IMG/VR virus record: IMGVR_UViG_3300024344_003321
Location: 1 to 64,000 of that record
Strand: one strand, 5' to 3'
Origin: a virus
Length of the DNA: 64,000 nucleotides
Shown: positions 50,934 to 60,097 of the stretch, piece after piece
Layout of the letters: the number at the start of each line of letters is the position of its first letter
Numbering within the stretch: position 1 is the stretch's first letter
The notes under the pieces: model-generated
Told to the model about the DNA's origin: nothing
What the model saw: the letters and a program-made list of their open reading frames with translations, nothing else
Database searches by the model: none
Position numbers and translations under genes: made by a program

Positions 50934-51331
50934 AAATTGGTATAGTTGGTAGTCGAATATATGAGAATAAAAAAAAGATAAAAGATTTTATATTTAAATT
51001 AAAACAAGAAAAGGGTGAGAATGTAATAATCGTAAGTGGTGGTTGTCCAGATGGTGCCGATAGGTATGCTAAGAAATACGCATTGGAATTTGGATTGCAG
51101 TATGAAGAATATCCACCATTTCATGCACAGCATAATTTATATTGTGCATTACCTGAAACTTGTTATGGAAAGCAATATAGTGTTAGATATTTCTTTGCGA
51201 GGAATAAATTAATTGCTAAGAACAGTGATTATATAGTTGGTTTTATCCCAGAGGGTCATACTTCAAATGGTACAAATTCTACATTGAAGTATGCTCAGAA
51301 ATTTGGAAAAAAAACTTTAATAATTGATTAA
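50930..51331 (+). CDS. SLOG-superfamily protein (DUF2493-like)
   Basis: The 133-residue protein starts at ATG 50930, overlapping the epimerase stop. It reads MKIGIVGSR, then VIIVSGGCPDGADRYAKKYA (nucleotide-binding loop), and FARNKLIAKNSDYIVGFIPEG, the SLOG/DprA-like Rossmann-type fold. Such proteins bind nucleotide ligands or nucleotide sugars, and some serve in signalling. A promoter-like region follows. Confidence 0.75.
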   Translation: MKIGIVGSRIYENKKKIKDFIFKLKQEKGENVIIVSGGCPDGADRYAKKYALEFGLQYEEYPPFHAQHNLYCALPETCYGKQYSVRYFFARNKLIAKNSDYIVGFIPEGHTSNGTNSTLKYAQKFGKKTLIID

Positions 51332-51338
51332 AAAATCG

Positions 51339-51379
51339 TTGTTTAGTGTGCTTGTGTTATATATATATACATATATACT
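51339..51379 (+). promoter_or_regulatory. Candidate promoter(s) of the glycan unit
   Basis: Two overlapping choices: TTGTTT (51339-51344) with TATATA at 51362-51367, or TTGTGT (51352-51357), 16 bases, with TATACT (51374-51379). The 64-base gap before the RHH gene also carries AGGAGT and AGGTT close to the ATG. Confidence 0.4.
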
Positions 51380-51395
51380 AAATTAGGAGTAGGTT

Positions 51396-51590
51396 ATGGA
51401 TAAAATGAAACTCACCTCAGTTAAGATTTTAAAATCGTTATATGATAAATTTAAACTTAAAACGGTTAATAGTAAAATGACATTACAAAAAATTACAAAT
51501 AGGTCTTTATATATGTATCTCAATGATGCTAAATTTAATGATGATGTAAATACAATGGATAAGTTAATAGTAAGTGGTAGTAATCTATAA
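51396..51590 (+). CDS. Small ribbon-helix-helix-like protein
   Basis: This 64-residue protein has one strand-like segment MKLTSVKILKSLYDKFKLKT, then a two-helix part SKMTLQKITNRSLYMYLND. This is the layout of Arc/MetJ-like DNA-binding proteins. The first gene after a promoter, it may regulate the unit. The evidence is fold-level only. Confidence 0.55.
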   Translation: MDKMKLTSVKILKSLYDKFKLKTVNSKMTLQKITNRSLYMYLNDAKFNDDVNTMDKLIVSGSNL

Positions 51591-52982
51591 ATGGGAAAAC
51601 AGATGAATAAAAAGAAAAAAATACTATTTTTATCGGATGATATGCGAATGTTTAGTGGTGTTGCAGTCGTAAGTAAAGAATTGATTTTAGGGACAGTAGA
51701 TACATTTGATTGGGTTCAAGTTGGGGCTGCAATAAAACATCCGGAAGAAAATAAAAAAATAGATATGTCGGATGTCATACGGGATATAACAGGTGTTCGA
51801 GATGCATCAGTAATGATTTATCCAACAAGTGGTTATGGTAACCCAAATATGTTGCGTGAATTAATAAAAATAGAACAACCTGATGCTATTTTACACTTTA
51901 CAGACCCTAGGTTTTGGATATGGTTATATGAAATGGAACATGAAGTTAGAACCAACATTCCTATATTTTATTATAATATATGGGACGATTTGCCAGACCC
52001 ACATTATAATAGAGATTATTACAGGAGTTCTGATTTATTGATGTCAATATCAAAACAAACTTATGGTATTAATAAGCGAGTATTATCTGAGTATGGTTAT
52101 AAAGATTGGCAACTTAAATATGTACCACATGGTATCGACCATAAAAAATTTAATATAGTTGATAAAAATGACACAAAATTTAAAAAATTCCAAAATAAAT
52201 TTGGGATAGATAAATACAAGTTTAAAGTATTATACTTGAATAGAAATATAAGACGAAAAAATCCAGGTGATGTGATTTTAGCGTATAAACACTTTATCGA
52301 TTCATTACCAAAGGAAAAACGGGATGAATGTGTTTTAATGTTTCACACTAACCCCGTTGATGACAATGGGACTGATTTAAAGGCAGTGCATACGGCATTA
52401 GCTAAGGACTGTAATGTTATTTTTACTATGGATTATGACGGTACGGCATTCGATGACCAACAGATGAATTTTATATATAACTCGGCTGATGTGTATATAA
52501 ATTTAGCATCAAATGAAGGGTTTGGATTAGGTTCGGCCGAATCATTGATGACAGGAACACCAATTGTTGTAAATGTTACAGGTGGGTTACAAGACCAATG
52601 TGGGTTCAAGGATGATAGTGGAAATTATCTTACAGAAGATGATTATATATCATTGGGTTCAAATCATAGAGGCCAATATAAAGAACACGGTGAATGGGTA
52701 AAACCTGTGTTTCCAAGTAATATAAGTTTACAAGGGTCACCACTAACACCTTACATATTTGACGATAGAGCAAGTTATGAAGATGCTGGTGATGCATTGA
52801 AATACTGGTACGATGTTGGGTCAGATAAACGAGGTCAATATGGTAAGTTGGGCCGTGAATATGTGTTGGATAATAGAATAGGTATGTCTGCAGAAAATAT
52901 GTGTGGTAGGTTAGTTGAATCGATAGAGCATTTATTTGAAAATTGGGTACCAAAAGATAAATTTATTTTGGAGGTTGTATGA
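51591..52982 (+). CDS. Glycosyltransferase (GT-B, family 4-like)
   Basis: This 463-residue protein has ILFLSDDMRMFSGVAVVSKEL at the start, HGIDHKKFN (about 184-192), KVLYLNRNIRRKNPGDVI (donor phosphate site) and SNEGFGLGSAESLMTGTPIVV (E-x7-E) followed by GGLQDQCG. It transfers from a nucleotide sugar. The ATG at 51591 lacks a good ribosome site. ATG 51603 (12 bases downstream, with GGGA upstream) is an alternative. It overlaps the next transferase by 4 bases. Confidence 0.85.
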   Translation: MGKQMNKKKKILFLSDDMRMFSGVAVVSKELILGTVDTFDWVQVGAAIKHPEENKKIDMSDVIRDITGVRDASVMIYPTSGYGNPNMLRELIKIEQPDAILHFTDPRFWIWLYEMEHEVRTNIPIFYYNIWDDLPDPHYNRDYYRSSDLLMSISKQTYGINKRVLSEYGYKDWQLKYVPHGIDHKKFNIVDKNDTKFKKFQNKFGIDKYKFKVLYLNRNIRRKNPGDVILAYKHFIDSLPKEKRDECVLMFHTNPVDDNGTDLKAVHTALAKDCNVIFTMDYDGTAFDDQQMNFIYNSADVYINLASNEGFGLGSAESLMTGTPIVVNVTGGLQDQCGFKDDSGNYLTEDDYISLGSNHRGQYKEHGEWVKPVFPSNISLQGSPLTPYIFDDRASYEDAGDALKYWYDVGSDKRGQYGKLGREYVLDNRIGMSAENMCGRLVESIEHLFENWVPKDKFILEVV

Positions 52983-54334
52983 TAAAAAAACAATTACTTT
53001 TATGTGCTCCAGTATCAACTAGGAGTGGTTATGGTAGTCATTCACGCGATGTATTTCATGCATTACATTTAGTGGATAAATATGATATTAAAATATTAGA
53101 TGTACCGTGGGGCGACTGTCCACGCAATGCACTCGATGTTAACAATGAGAATGACAAATTGGTAATTGACAATATTATGGTAGAACCTGTTTTAAAAAGT
53201 CAACCAGATATTTATATTGATTTAAGAATACCAAATGAATTTCAAACTTATGGTAAGATAAATATCGGGTTTACTGCTGGGATAGAAACAAACGCAGTAT
53301 CAGTTAAATGGATTGATGGGTGCAATAAAATGGATTTGAATATTGTACCATCTGAGCATTCAAGGAGGTCATTTATGGATACTAAATTTGATAAAATGGA
53401 AGAACATCAAGGTCAAGGTAGTGTAAAAGTAGGTGAAATATCATTGGAAAAACCAATGGAAGTTGTATTTGAAGGTGTACATGATGACATATATAAAAAA
53501 ATTAATGTAAGTGACATTGATAAAAATATTTTAGATAAAATAAATAATACGGTTAAAGAAGATTTTGCATTTTTATTCGTAGGGCAATGGGTCAAAGGTA
53601 ATTATGGTGAGGATAGAAAGGATATTTTTAAATTGATTAAATTATTCCTTGAGTCGTTTGCTAATAAAAAGAAACGGCCTGCACTTGTATTAAAAACAAG
53701 TGGAGCTTCATTTTCAATAATGGATTATGAACGGACCATTGAAAATATAAAAAGCGTGAAATCGAAGTTTCCAAATGATTGGGAATTACCAAATATCTAT
53801 TTGATGCATGGTGAATTATCAGATGTAGAAATGAATTGTTTATATAATCATCCAAAAATAAAATCGTTGGTGACATTTACCCATGGTGAGGGTTTTGGGA
53901 GGCCACTACTCGAAGCTTCGATGGTAGGGTTGCCAGTCATAGCTTCAGGTTGGAGTGGTCAAATGGATTTTTTAGATAGCGATAGGTCATTGTTATTGCA
54001 AGGGAAATTAGAACAGATACCGAAGTCTGCTAGATGGAAGGATATATTGATAGATGAGAGTAAATGGTTTGTGATTGATGAAAATCATGCATATGATGCG
54101 TTAATAGATATGCATCAAAATTACTTTGAATATAAGCGAAAAGCTGATGCTTTAATGAATATAAATAGAGAAAAATATACATTGAAAAAAATGTCTATAT
54201 TACTTGATTCAATTATAACTAAAGCAACAGAGGGTGTTCCATCTGAAACAAAGTTAAAATTGCCTAAATTGAAAAAATTAAAAACAAATAACGATGAGAA
54301 ATCATTGAAATTACCTAAATTAAAGAGAGTGTAA
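52979..54334 (+). CDS. Glycosyltransferase-like protein with repeated basic tail
   Basis: This 451-residue protein has APVSTRSGYGSHSRDVFHAL near the start, PSEHSRRSFMDTKF, FLFVGQWVKGN and FTHGEGFGRPLLEASMVGLPVIAS (about 306-330), a GT-B donor site. The C-terminus carries a repeated LKLPKLK motif (LKLPKLKKLK and SLKLPKLKRV), probably a flexible interaction or localisation tail. It follows the other transferase with a 4-base overlap. Confidence 0.8.
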   Translation: MIKKQLLLCAPVSTRSGYGSHSRDVFHALHLVDKYDIKILDVPWGDCPRNALDVNNENDKLVIDNIMVEPVLKSQPDIYIDLRIPNEFQTYGKINIGFTAGIETNAVSVKWIDGCNKMDLNIVPSEHSRRSFMDTKFDKMEEHQGQGSVKVGEISLEKPMEVVFEGVHDDIYKKINVSDIDKNILDKINNTVKEDFAFLFVGQWVKGNYGEDRKDIFKLIKLFLESFANKKKRPALVLKTSGASFSIMDYERTIENIKSVKSKFPNDWELPNIYLMHGELSDVEMNCLYNHPKIKSLVTFTHGEGFGRPLLEASMVGLPVIASGWSGQMDFLDSDRSLLLQGKLEQIPKSARWKDILIDESKWFVIDENHAYDALIDMHQNYFEYKRKADALMNINREKYTLKKMSILLDSIITKATEGVPSETKLKLPKLKKLKTNNDEKSLKLPKLKRV

Positions 54335-54336
54335 GT

Positions 54337-54795
54337 ATGGAAATAAAAATAGATTGTACATTATGTAAAAGTAAACGGAGTATATTTTTACTACCAGAGG
54401 ATAAATTAAAGACAATGCAATGTCTAAGTTGTGGGTATGCAAGTTCCGATAGATACTTAGGTGAGCAGGCAGAAAATGAAGTTTATAATTCATTGACATC
54501 TGAAATGAAGAAGATGGCTATATTTGAATCCAATCGAACTTGGGTACCATCTTTATTAACTTTGCCTGGAGGTGTATTGGCTCCAATCTATGTTGAGGAT
54601 GTATTGTTCTGGTCAGTTGTTCCAGCAGTAGATATTCCTGAAGATGAACAAAAAAATTACCCTGATGGAAATGGTGGTTATTATGAACGAAAATATGATA
54701 ATAACAATACACAATTATTTAATAAATTCGCTGAAGCATTAAAGGAAGTTACTACCAATACAGCTTCTGAACCAAAATTAAATTTACCCGATTAA
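54337..54795 (+). CDS. Zinc-ribbon-like conserved phage protein
   Basis: This 152-residue protein has CTLCKSK (residues 7-13) and CLSCGYASS (about 29-37), a likely zinc site, then a conserved core FESNRTWVPSLLTLPGGVLAPI and VLFWSVVPAV. It ends PKLNLPD, echoing the LPKL repeats of the gene before it. I know of no function. It is unlinked in sequence to known glycan enzymes. Confidence 0.55.
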   Translation: MEIKIDCTLCKSKRSIFLLPEDKLKTMQCLSCGYASSDRYLGEQAENEVYNSLTSEMKKMAIFESNRTWVPSLLTLPGGVLAPIYVEDVLFWSVVPAVDIPEDEQKNYPDGNGGYYERKYDNNNTQLFNKFAEALKEVTTNTASEPKLNLPD

Positions 54796-54800
54796 TACTG

Positions 54801-55397
54801 ATGGCAAATAAAAAATTAAATCATAATCGTAGGATATTGGGTAGAGAAGGTATTGCTAAATATGATTTAGTCCCAGGTATGATTATAAATTTTAATTATT
54901 CTAAACCAAATGTGCAAGATAAAAATCCACTCGTATTATTGTTGGGTGTGGATAATACAACTAATTCAATACATTGCATTAATTTTAATTATTTATATGA
55001 GGCCGATGTCCAACATTTATTTGATGCAATAAGTAAGCGAGTTAATGTGCAGGTCAGTGATGTGAGTGGTCAAATGAAGTCCACGATTACTGATGGTGGT
55101 GTAGCTCATATAGATTATTCTAATAAAGTTGATACATATAAATTATATGAACTCGTTATAAAACCTACATTGATGATTAAACCAAGGACAAAAAATTGCT
55201 ATAGGACATATAAAATATCCAATATTCGTAATTTATCGTTAATTAATTATAGATTTGATGTTATAGAGAAAAAAGCCCGTAAAGATGCTAACCTCACTAA
55301 TTATGCATTAAAATCTGCAGAATTATTTAAAGCGTTAATTGAACAGGAAATGGAAGTGCAGACGGATAATGTTCCTCCATCATATAAGGATAAATAA
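54801..55397 (+). CDS. Hypothetical protein, conserved-looking
   Basis: This 198-residue, basic protein has YDLVPGMIINFNYSKP, LLLGVDNTTNSIHCINFNYLYEADV and DTYKLYELVIKPTLM, followed by YRTYKISNIRNLSLINY. The core looks like a small SH3-like/beta barrel plus helices. It recalls hypothetical proteins of T4-like phages near structural or end-protection genes, but I cannot assign one. It is flanked by glycosyltransferases. Confidence 0.5.
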   Translation: MANKKLNHNRRILGREGIAKYDLVPGMIINFNYSKPNVQDKNPLVLLLGVDNTTNSIHCINFNYLYEADVQHLFDAISKRVNVQVSDVSGQMKSTITDGGVAHIDYSNKVDTYKLYELVIKPTLMIKPRTKNCYRTYKISNIRNLSLINYRFDVIEKKARKDANLTNYALKSAELFKALIEQEMEVQTDNVPPSYKDK

Positions 55398-55399
55398 AA

Positions 55400-55918
55400 A
55401 TGAAAATATCATACGCTATATTAACACATAATGAAACACAATCCTTAATGGATTTAATTAATTTCCTTGTGGAATATAAGGATGATGAGGATGAAATTAT
55501 AATACTCGATGATTATTCGGATAATGAAGAAACGAAAAAAATATTGGACGCTACAGTTTCAGTTTATGATATTATATTTGAACAACGGCATTTATTAGGT
55601 GATTTTGCGGGTCAAAAAAATCATTTAAAAAATATGTGTTCTGGTGATTATATTTTTAATTTAGATGCTGATGAACTCCCACATAAAAAACTTATAAAAT
55701 CATTAAAACCAATATTAGAAGCAAATCCGGCAGTTGATTTATACTGGGTACCGAGAATTAATACAGTAGAGGGTATAACACAAGAACATATACTTGCATG
55801 GCATTGGAGTATAGGACATTTAGATAGTATGAAACATACTAAAGTATTAGACACAAATTCGGATGAATATAAATTATTGGAAAAATATAATTTAATTATT
55901 GAAGAAAAAGATGTTTAA
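55400..55918 (+). pseudogene. Glycosyltransferase family 2, N-terminal fragment (interrupted gene)
   Basis: The 172 residues start with SYAILTHNETQSLMDLINFL and include IILDDYSD and FNLDADELP with the catalytic DxD-type motif, the N-terminal half of GT-A family 2. The frame stops at 55918 (EEKDV). The missing C-terminal part (DYQGRIWKN...PVHE) is encoded by the separate frame at 56728-56970. A homing endonuclease gene lies between them. This fragment keeps the nucleotide-sugar site but lacks the acceptor part. Confidence 0.8.
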
Positions 55919-55961
55919 TTCTATATTTATATTAGGTACTAATTGTCAGGGAAGGATTTAT

Positions 55962-56777
55962 ATGAATAGACAATGGAAAAGAAATTGTCCAGAATGTAAT
56001 AAAGAAATTACTTATACTCAAAAATATAGTAGAGATGATGCTGAACAAAAAAACAGAAAATGTCAGAAATGTGGATGTGGTTGGTCTAAAGGATTAACCA
56101 AAGATACTTCACCTTCATTGATGGGAATGAGTAAAAAAGTTTCTAAAGCTATGGTAGAATATAGAAAAACGGCACCACCGTGGAATAAAGGATTGACTCG
56201 TGAAACTAATGAAATATTAGCTAAAATGGGTGACAATCATAAAGGATTTGTACATACTGAAAATACGAAAAAACTAATATCTAAAGCTTCTATTGAGCAT
56301 TGGAAAGATACTGAATATAGGGAAAAAGTTATAAAAAACGCTACAATAGGAATAAGAAAAGCATATGCTGAGGGTAGAGTAAAATATCCTATAAATAGAG
56401 ATACTAAACCAGAATTAGCAGTGATGGGAGTGTTGGATGATATGGAAATAAAATATATAAAACAATATCCTATTTGGTCATCTTATCCCAGAACTGAAAA
56501 GACTGTTAGATTTTACGATTTTTATTTAACAGATTATAATAAAATAATTGAAGTACATGGTGATTACTGGCACGCTAATCCAACTAAATATTTAGATAGA
56601 AATAATTTATCACAAATACAAAAAGAAACGGTTGTAAATGATGCAGACAAAGTTAAAAGAGCTATGGATGTTGGAAAGGAAGTTTTTGTTATTTGGGAAG
56701 AACATACAAAAGATAAAGAGGTGTTATATGAAAAAATTAGTTACATTTTACAAACCACTAATAAATTGGCCACATGA
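55962..56777 (+). mobile_element. Homing endonuclease gene (EDxHD/Vsr-like with NUMOD-like repeats)
   Basis: The 271-residue protein starts at ATG 55962 behind AGGGAAGGA. An N-terminal zinc finger (CPECNKE...CQKCGC) is followed by two DNA-binding NUMOD3-like units (WSKGLTKDT...SKKVSKAM and NKGLTRETNE...HTENTKKLISKAS). The C-terminal nuclease has KPELAVMGVLDDMEIKYIKQ, VRFYDFYL (Asp) and IIEVHGDYWHANP, the EDxHD family related to Vsr. It is inserted between two halves of a GT2 gene. Its start region retains a diverged copy of the target site (GTCAGGGAAGGATTTA, compared with ATCAGGGTAGGATTT in the 3' half). Confidence 0.8.
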
Positions 56778-56970
56778 TTATCAGGGTAGGATTTGGAAAA
56801 ACAGACCAAATATCAGATGGGAAAAACCAGTCCACGAAACTTTGGTTGGTTATAAAGAGTATTCACATTTACCAGCTCAAGATGAATTTGCAATATATCA
56901 CCATAAGGACATAAAACGCCAAGAACAGCAGAATGAAAAATATTATAACATTATAAATGATAAAAATTAA
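56728..56970 (+). pseudogene. Glycosyltransferase family 2, C-terminal fragment
   Basis: The 80 codons from ATG 56728 encode the expected GT2 C-terminal part: NWPHDYQGRIWKNRPNIRWEKPVHETLVG, and a basic end HHKDIKRQEQQNEKYY. The region begins within the endonuclease frame and overlaps it. GAGGTG upstream of ATG could allow separate translation. It matches the end missing from 55400-55918, so one ancestral gene was split. Confidence 0.75.
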
Positions 56971-57982
56971 ATTATTAGAAAAAAATATACATCGGAACGA
57001 AACTACATTTAGACCATTTATTTTTGCTCAAAATTATTTAAAGGAAATAGGGATTGAGTTTACAGATGGCGATTCGTATGATTATGCATGGGTCGGTCAA
57101 GCAAGCATTATAGATAAAAAAAAATCACTTAAGGAATCAATAGACGGTGGGTTGGAATTTATTTCAAGGATAACTGGTGATTACATGATAATTGACGGGC
57201 AGGATTCTACATCTTTAATTGGAGCTATTGATGTGTTTAGGGAATCTAATGCTAAGCTATTTCTTAAAAATTCATATCTTAAAGATTTTGATTTGTATAA
57301 AAAAGGTTGGGCAAATGGTAGAATGTATTGGGGTATAGGTGAATATTCAGTCCCTGATATTGATATGATGAAGTCAAAAATGAAGTTATCTGGATGCAAT
57401 TGGTTATCAACAATTCAACCGAATTGGTATGATTATAAACACATAGAAAAAAAATATGATATATCTTGTATGTTTGGATTTCCAACAAAAACCAAAGTAT
57501 ATGAACATGAATTATGCCAAACGGATTATTATGATAAGCATAGAAAGGAATTACTGAACATATTAGGTGATAAATATAATATTGCAAAATTAGATGGTGG
57601 TAAGCGTGTATCGCAGAATGAGTATTATAAAAAAATGTATAGCTCAAAAATAATAATGGCACCATATGGTTATGGTGAAATGGCACCAAGAGATTTAGAA
57701 TCTGCTATGTTTGGTAGTGTATTAGTAAAACCAGATTTAAGTTATATAGAAACTGTACCAAATATTTATCTTGATTCATATAGCTATATTTCCGTAACTT
57801 ATGATTGGTCGAATATTATAGAAAAAATTGATATGATATTAGCTGATTATGAAAATATAAGGGAACGATTAGTTAAAAATATGAGAAATGAATTTGATAG
57901 AGCAAATAATTATGAGAATTTTGCAGTACATCTGTATAATATATTTAGTCAATTAGAGGGGGTGAGTGTTGAATATGCGTAA
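56957..57982 (+). CDS. Glycosyltransferase-like protein
   Basis: This 341-residue protein contains ISRITGDYMIIDGQDST and a C-terminal MYSSKIIMAPYGYGEMAPRDLESAMFGSVLVKPD (about 225-258). That latter pattern is the acidic donor-site loop of GT-B enzymes such as exostosin-like families. It overlaps the GT2 C-terminal fragment by 14 bases and the next gene by 8. The sugar and acceptor are unknown. Confidence 0.65.
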   Translation: MIKIKLLEKNIHRNETTFRPFIFAQNYLKEIGIEFTDGDSYDYAWVGQASIIDKKKSLKESIDGGLEFISRITGDYMIIDGQDSTSLIGAIDVFRESNAKLFLKNSYLKDFDLYKKGWANGRMYWGIGEYSVPDIDMMKSKMKLSGCNWLSTIQPNWYDYKHIEKKYDISCMFGFPTKTKVYEHELCQTDYYDKHRKELLNILGDKYNIAKLDGGKRVSQNEYYKKMYSSKIIMAPYGYGEMAPRDLESAMFGSVLVKPDLSYIETVPNIYLDSYSYISVTYDWSNIIEKIDMILADYENIRERLVKNMRNEFDRANNYENFAVHLYNIFSQLEGVSVEYA

Positions 57983-58985
57983 ATTAATAGTATTTGGGCC
58001 ATGGTGTGGTGAGTTTTGTTATGAATTAAGTTGGTGGATTCCTGAAATTAGAAAAATAAAGAATGATAATTATTCAGATTGGGATGCAATAGCTGTTGGT
58101 TTCAATGGTCGTCAAGTTTTATATGAGGATTTTACTATTGGTTATATATCATATCCAAAAGATGTTGATGATAAATTATTATATCCTGCTACTTACGGTG
58201 AGCATATAGCGGGTGGTGGTGATGTAGTACCAGATTTTTTAATAGATTTTGTCAACGAAAAATTAAATTCTATTAAAGATAATTATGACCATATAGAAGT
58301 ATATTATCCAGGGATTTATCCAATAACAGCAGAGCGAACTTTATCAGAGCAACCATATGGGATTTATAAACATTATACTGCATCACCAAGAATATATAAT
58401 AAAATAAGAACACAACTAAATGATTATTTTGATAATGATAGGAAAACTATTGCAATAATGGCTCGTATTCGGACACGATATGGCAATACATGTAAACTCG
58501 ATTGGAACCCAACTCATTGGGAAACATTAGTGGATATGATTATAAATAAATTGCATGTTAATGTTGTGATGATAGGTATAGCTAGGAAGCCGGATAGTAG
58601 TGCAGGCGGGGGCTTGACATTGTCAGATACAGAGGTATATGAGAAAAATAAAGATTATATTATGCCAATATCATTTAGTGGAGCTGATTCAGTTGAAGAA
58701 CAGATTGCTTTATTACAATTAACAGAATGTAGTATATATGGCTCATCAGGGACAGCAGTGTTCCCATTTTTTATAAAAGATGCACCTTCATTTACTCAGC
58801 AGACTGTTGAGGAAGGATATAGATTAAAATTTAAATGGGAAAGAGAATTAACAAATAATTTAAAAAATATCAAAGTGTTTGATAAATATAATAATTTTGA
58901 TATTTATGATTCCTCACCTGAGGAGTTATTCGATGAATTTAAACGGTTTTATGAAAAAATAGATGAAGGATTATGCTATGAATAA
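57975..58985 (+). CDS. Putative glycosyltransferase-like protein, unknown family
   Basis: The 336-residue protein starts at ATG 57975. A start at GTG 57966 is possible. It reads FGPWCGEFCYELSWWIPEIRKI at the N-terminus, TIAIMARIRTRYGN in the middle and SIYGSSGTAVFPFFIKDAPSF later, like GT-B nucleotide-sugar binding domains. I do not know a named family. It lies between a transferase and an aminotransferase. Confidence 0.6.
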   Translation: MRKLIVFGPWCGEFCYELSWWIPEIRKIKNDNYSDWDAIAVGFNGRQVLYEDFTIGYISYPKDVDDKLLYPATYGEHIAGGGDVVPDFLIDFVNEKLNSIKDNYDHIEVYYPGIYPITAERTLSEQPYGIYKHYTASPRIYNKIRTQLNDYFDNDRKTIAIMARIRTRYGNTCKLDWNPTHWETLVDMIINKLHVNVVMIGIARKPDSSAGGGLTLSDTEVYEKNKDYIMPISFSGADSVEEQIALLQLTECSIYGSSGTAVFPFFIKDAPSFTQQTVEEGYRLKFKWERELTNNLKNIKVFDKYNNFDIYDSSPEELFDEFKRFYEKIDEGLCYE

Positions 58986-60093
58986 GTTAGATATACGCGA
59001 AAATATGTTACCCGTATTAGGCCCCCAGGGCGGGTTAGAAGAAGTATCTGCTATACAGCAGGTGATTGAAAGTGGTTGGTGGGGTAAAGGGCCAAAAGTT
59101 GCTGAATTTGAAGAAAAGTTTGCTAAAATGGTTGGACATAAATATGCTATAGCTGTTACAAGTGCATCACACGGCCAAGATTTGGTTATGAAGGCAATGG
59201 GCTGGAAAGGAATTGATGTAATCAATCCGGCAATATCATTTATTGCAACTGCTATTATACCTCTTTGGAATGGTTTTACTTCAAATATTGTTGATGTTAA
59301 ACGAGATACATTATGTATAGACCCAGAAGATGTTAGAAAATATAAAAAACCAAATAGTGAATTATTAATAGCTGTAAATCAAGCAGGAGTCCCAGCTGAT
59401 TACAGAGAATTACGAAAAGTATTTGATGGGTTTATACTTGAAGATACTGCACATAGCTGCTGGACACCTGGTGCAGGACTCGGTGGTGATTGTGCTGTTT
59501 GGTCATTTCAAGCAGTTAAGACTATGCCAATGGGGGATGGTGGCATGATTACAACAGATGATAAACAGCTCGCTGATAAATGTAGGGAGATGACTTGGTT
59601 TGGTGTTTCATCGACATGGAGTAGAAGTCAAGGTGCAAGTGGGAAGCCTGGATACGCTTGGGATTATCAAGTTGATATTCTTGGGTATAAATATTATATG
59701 ATTGACATATTAGCTGCTATTGGGTTAGAGCAGATGAAGAAATTACCTAAACATTTAGAATTTAGGAGACATATACAATCAAGATATAATAAAGAATTAA
59801 ACCCATTAATTGAAAGACCACCACATTCAGAAACGGTGCAATACTATGTAGCAAGAGTCCCATCGGAGCATAGAGATAGTTTAATTGATTATTTGGGTAA
59901 TAAAAAAATACATACTTCTGTTCATTTCAAACCATTATATAAATATGGTCCAATTGTGCATGATAGGGAATACCCAGTATGTGAAACTGAATGGACAAAA
60001 TTAATATCATTACCATGCCATAACAGAATGAAGGAAGAAGATATTGATTATGTTGTGTATTGGGTGAATAAATATTTTGAGGATAAGGTTTAA
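58978..60093 (+). CDS. DegT/DnrJ/EryC1-type PLP aminotransferase
   Basis: The 371-residue protein starts at ATG 58978 (GAAGGA 7 bases upstream), overlapping the previous stop. It has WWGKGPKVAEFEEKFAKMVG, TSASHGQDLVMKAM, EDTAHSCW (Asp for the PLP ring), SFQAVKTMPMGDGGMI with the internal Lys, and a C-terminal HVHFKPLYKYG-like element. It aminates a keto sugar nucleotide (3- or 4-position). The lysine distinguishes it from the ColD-like protein at 63108. Confidence 0.9.
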   Translation: MNKLDIRENMLPVLGPQGGLEEVSAIQQVIESGWWGKGPKVAEFEEKFAKMVGHKYAIAVTSASHGQDLVMKAMGWKGIDVINPAISFIATAIIPLWNGFTSNIVDVKRDTLCIDPEDVRKYKKPNSELLIAVNQAGVPADYRELRKVFDGFILEDTAHSCWTPGAGLGGDCAVWSFQAVKTMPMGDGGMITTDDKQLADKCREMTWFGVSSTWSRSQGASGKPGYAWDYQVDILGYKYYMIDILAAIGLEQMKKLPKHLEFRRHIQSRYNKELNPLIERPPHSETVQYYVARVPSEHRDSLIDYLGNKKIHTSVHFKPLYKYGPIVHDREYPVCETEWTKLISLPCHNRMKEEDIDYVVYWVNKYFEDKV

Positions 60094-60097
60094 TAAT

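Noticed and set aside
55919-56727. Group I intron in the glycosyltransferase gene
   Set aside because: I could not find conserved P/Q/R/S elements or clean exon junctions. The diverged target copy and a frame break fit a plain endonuclease gene insertion better.
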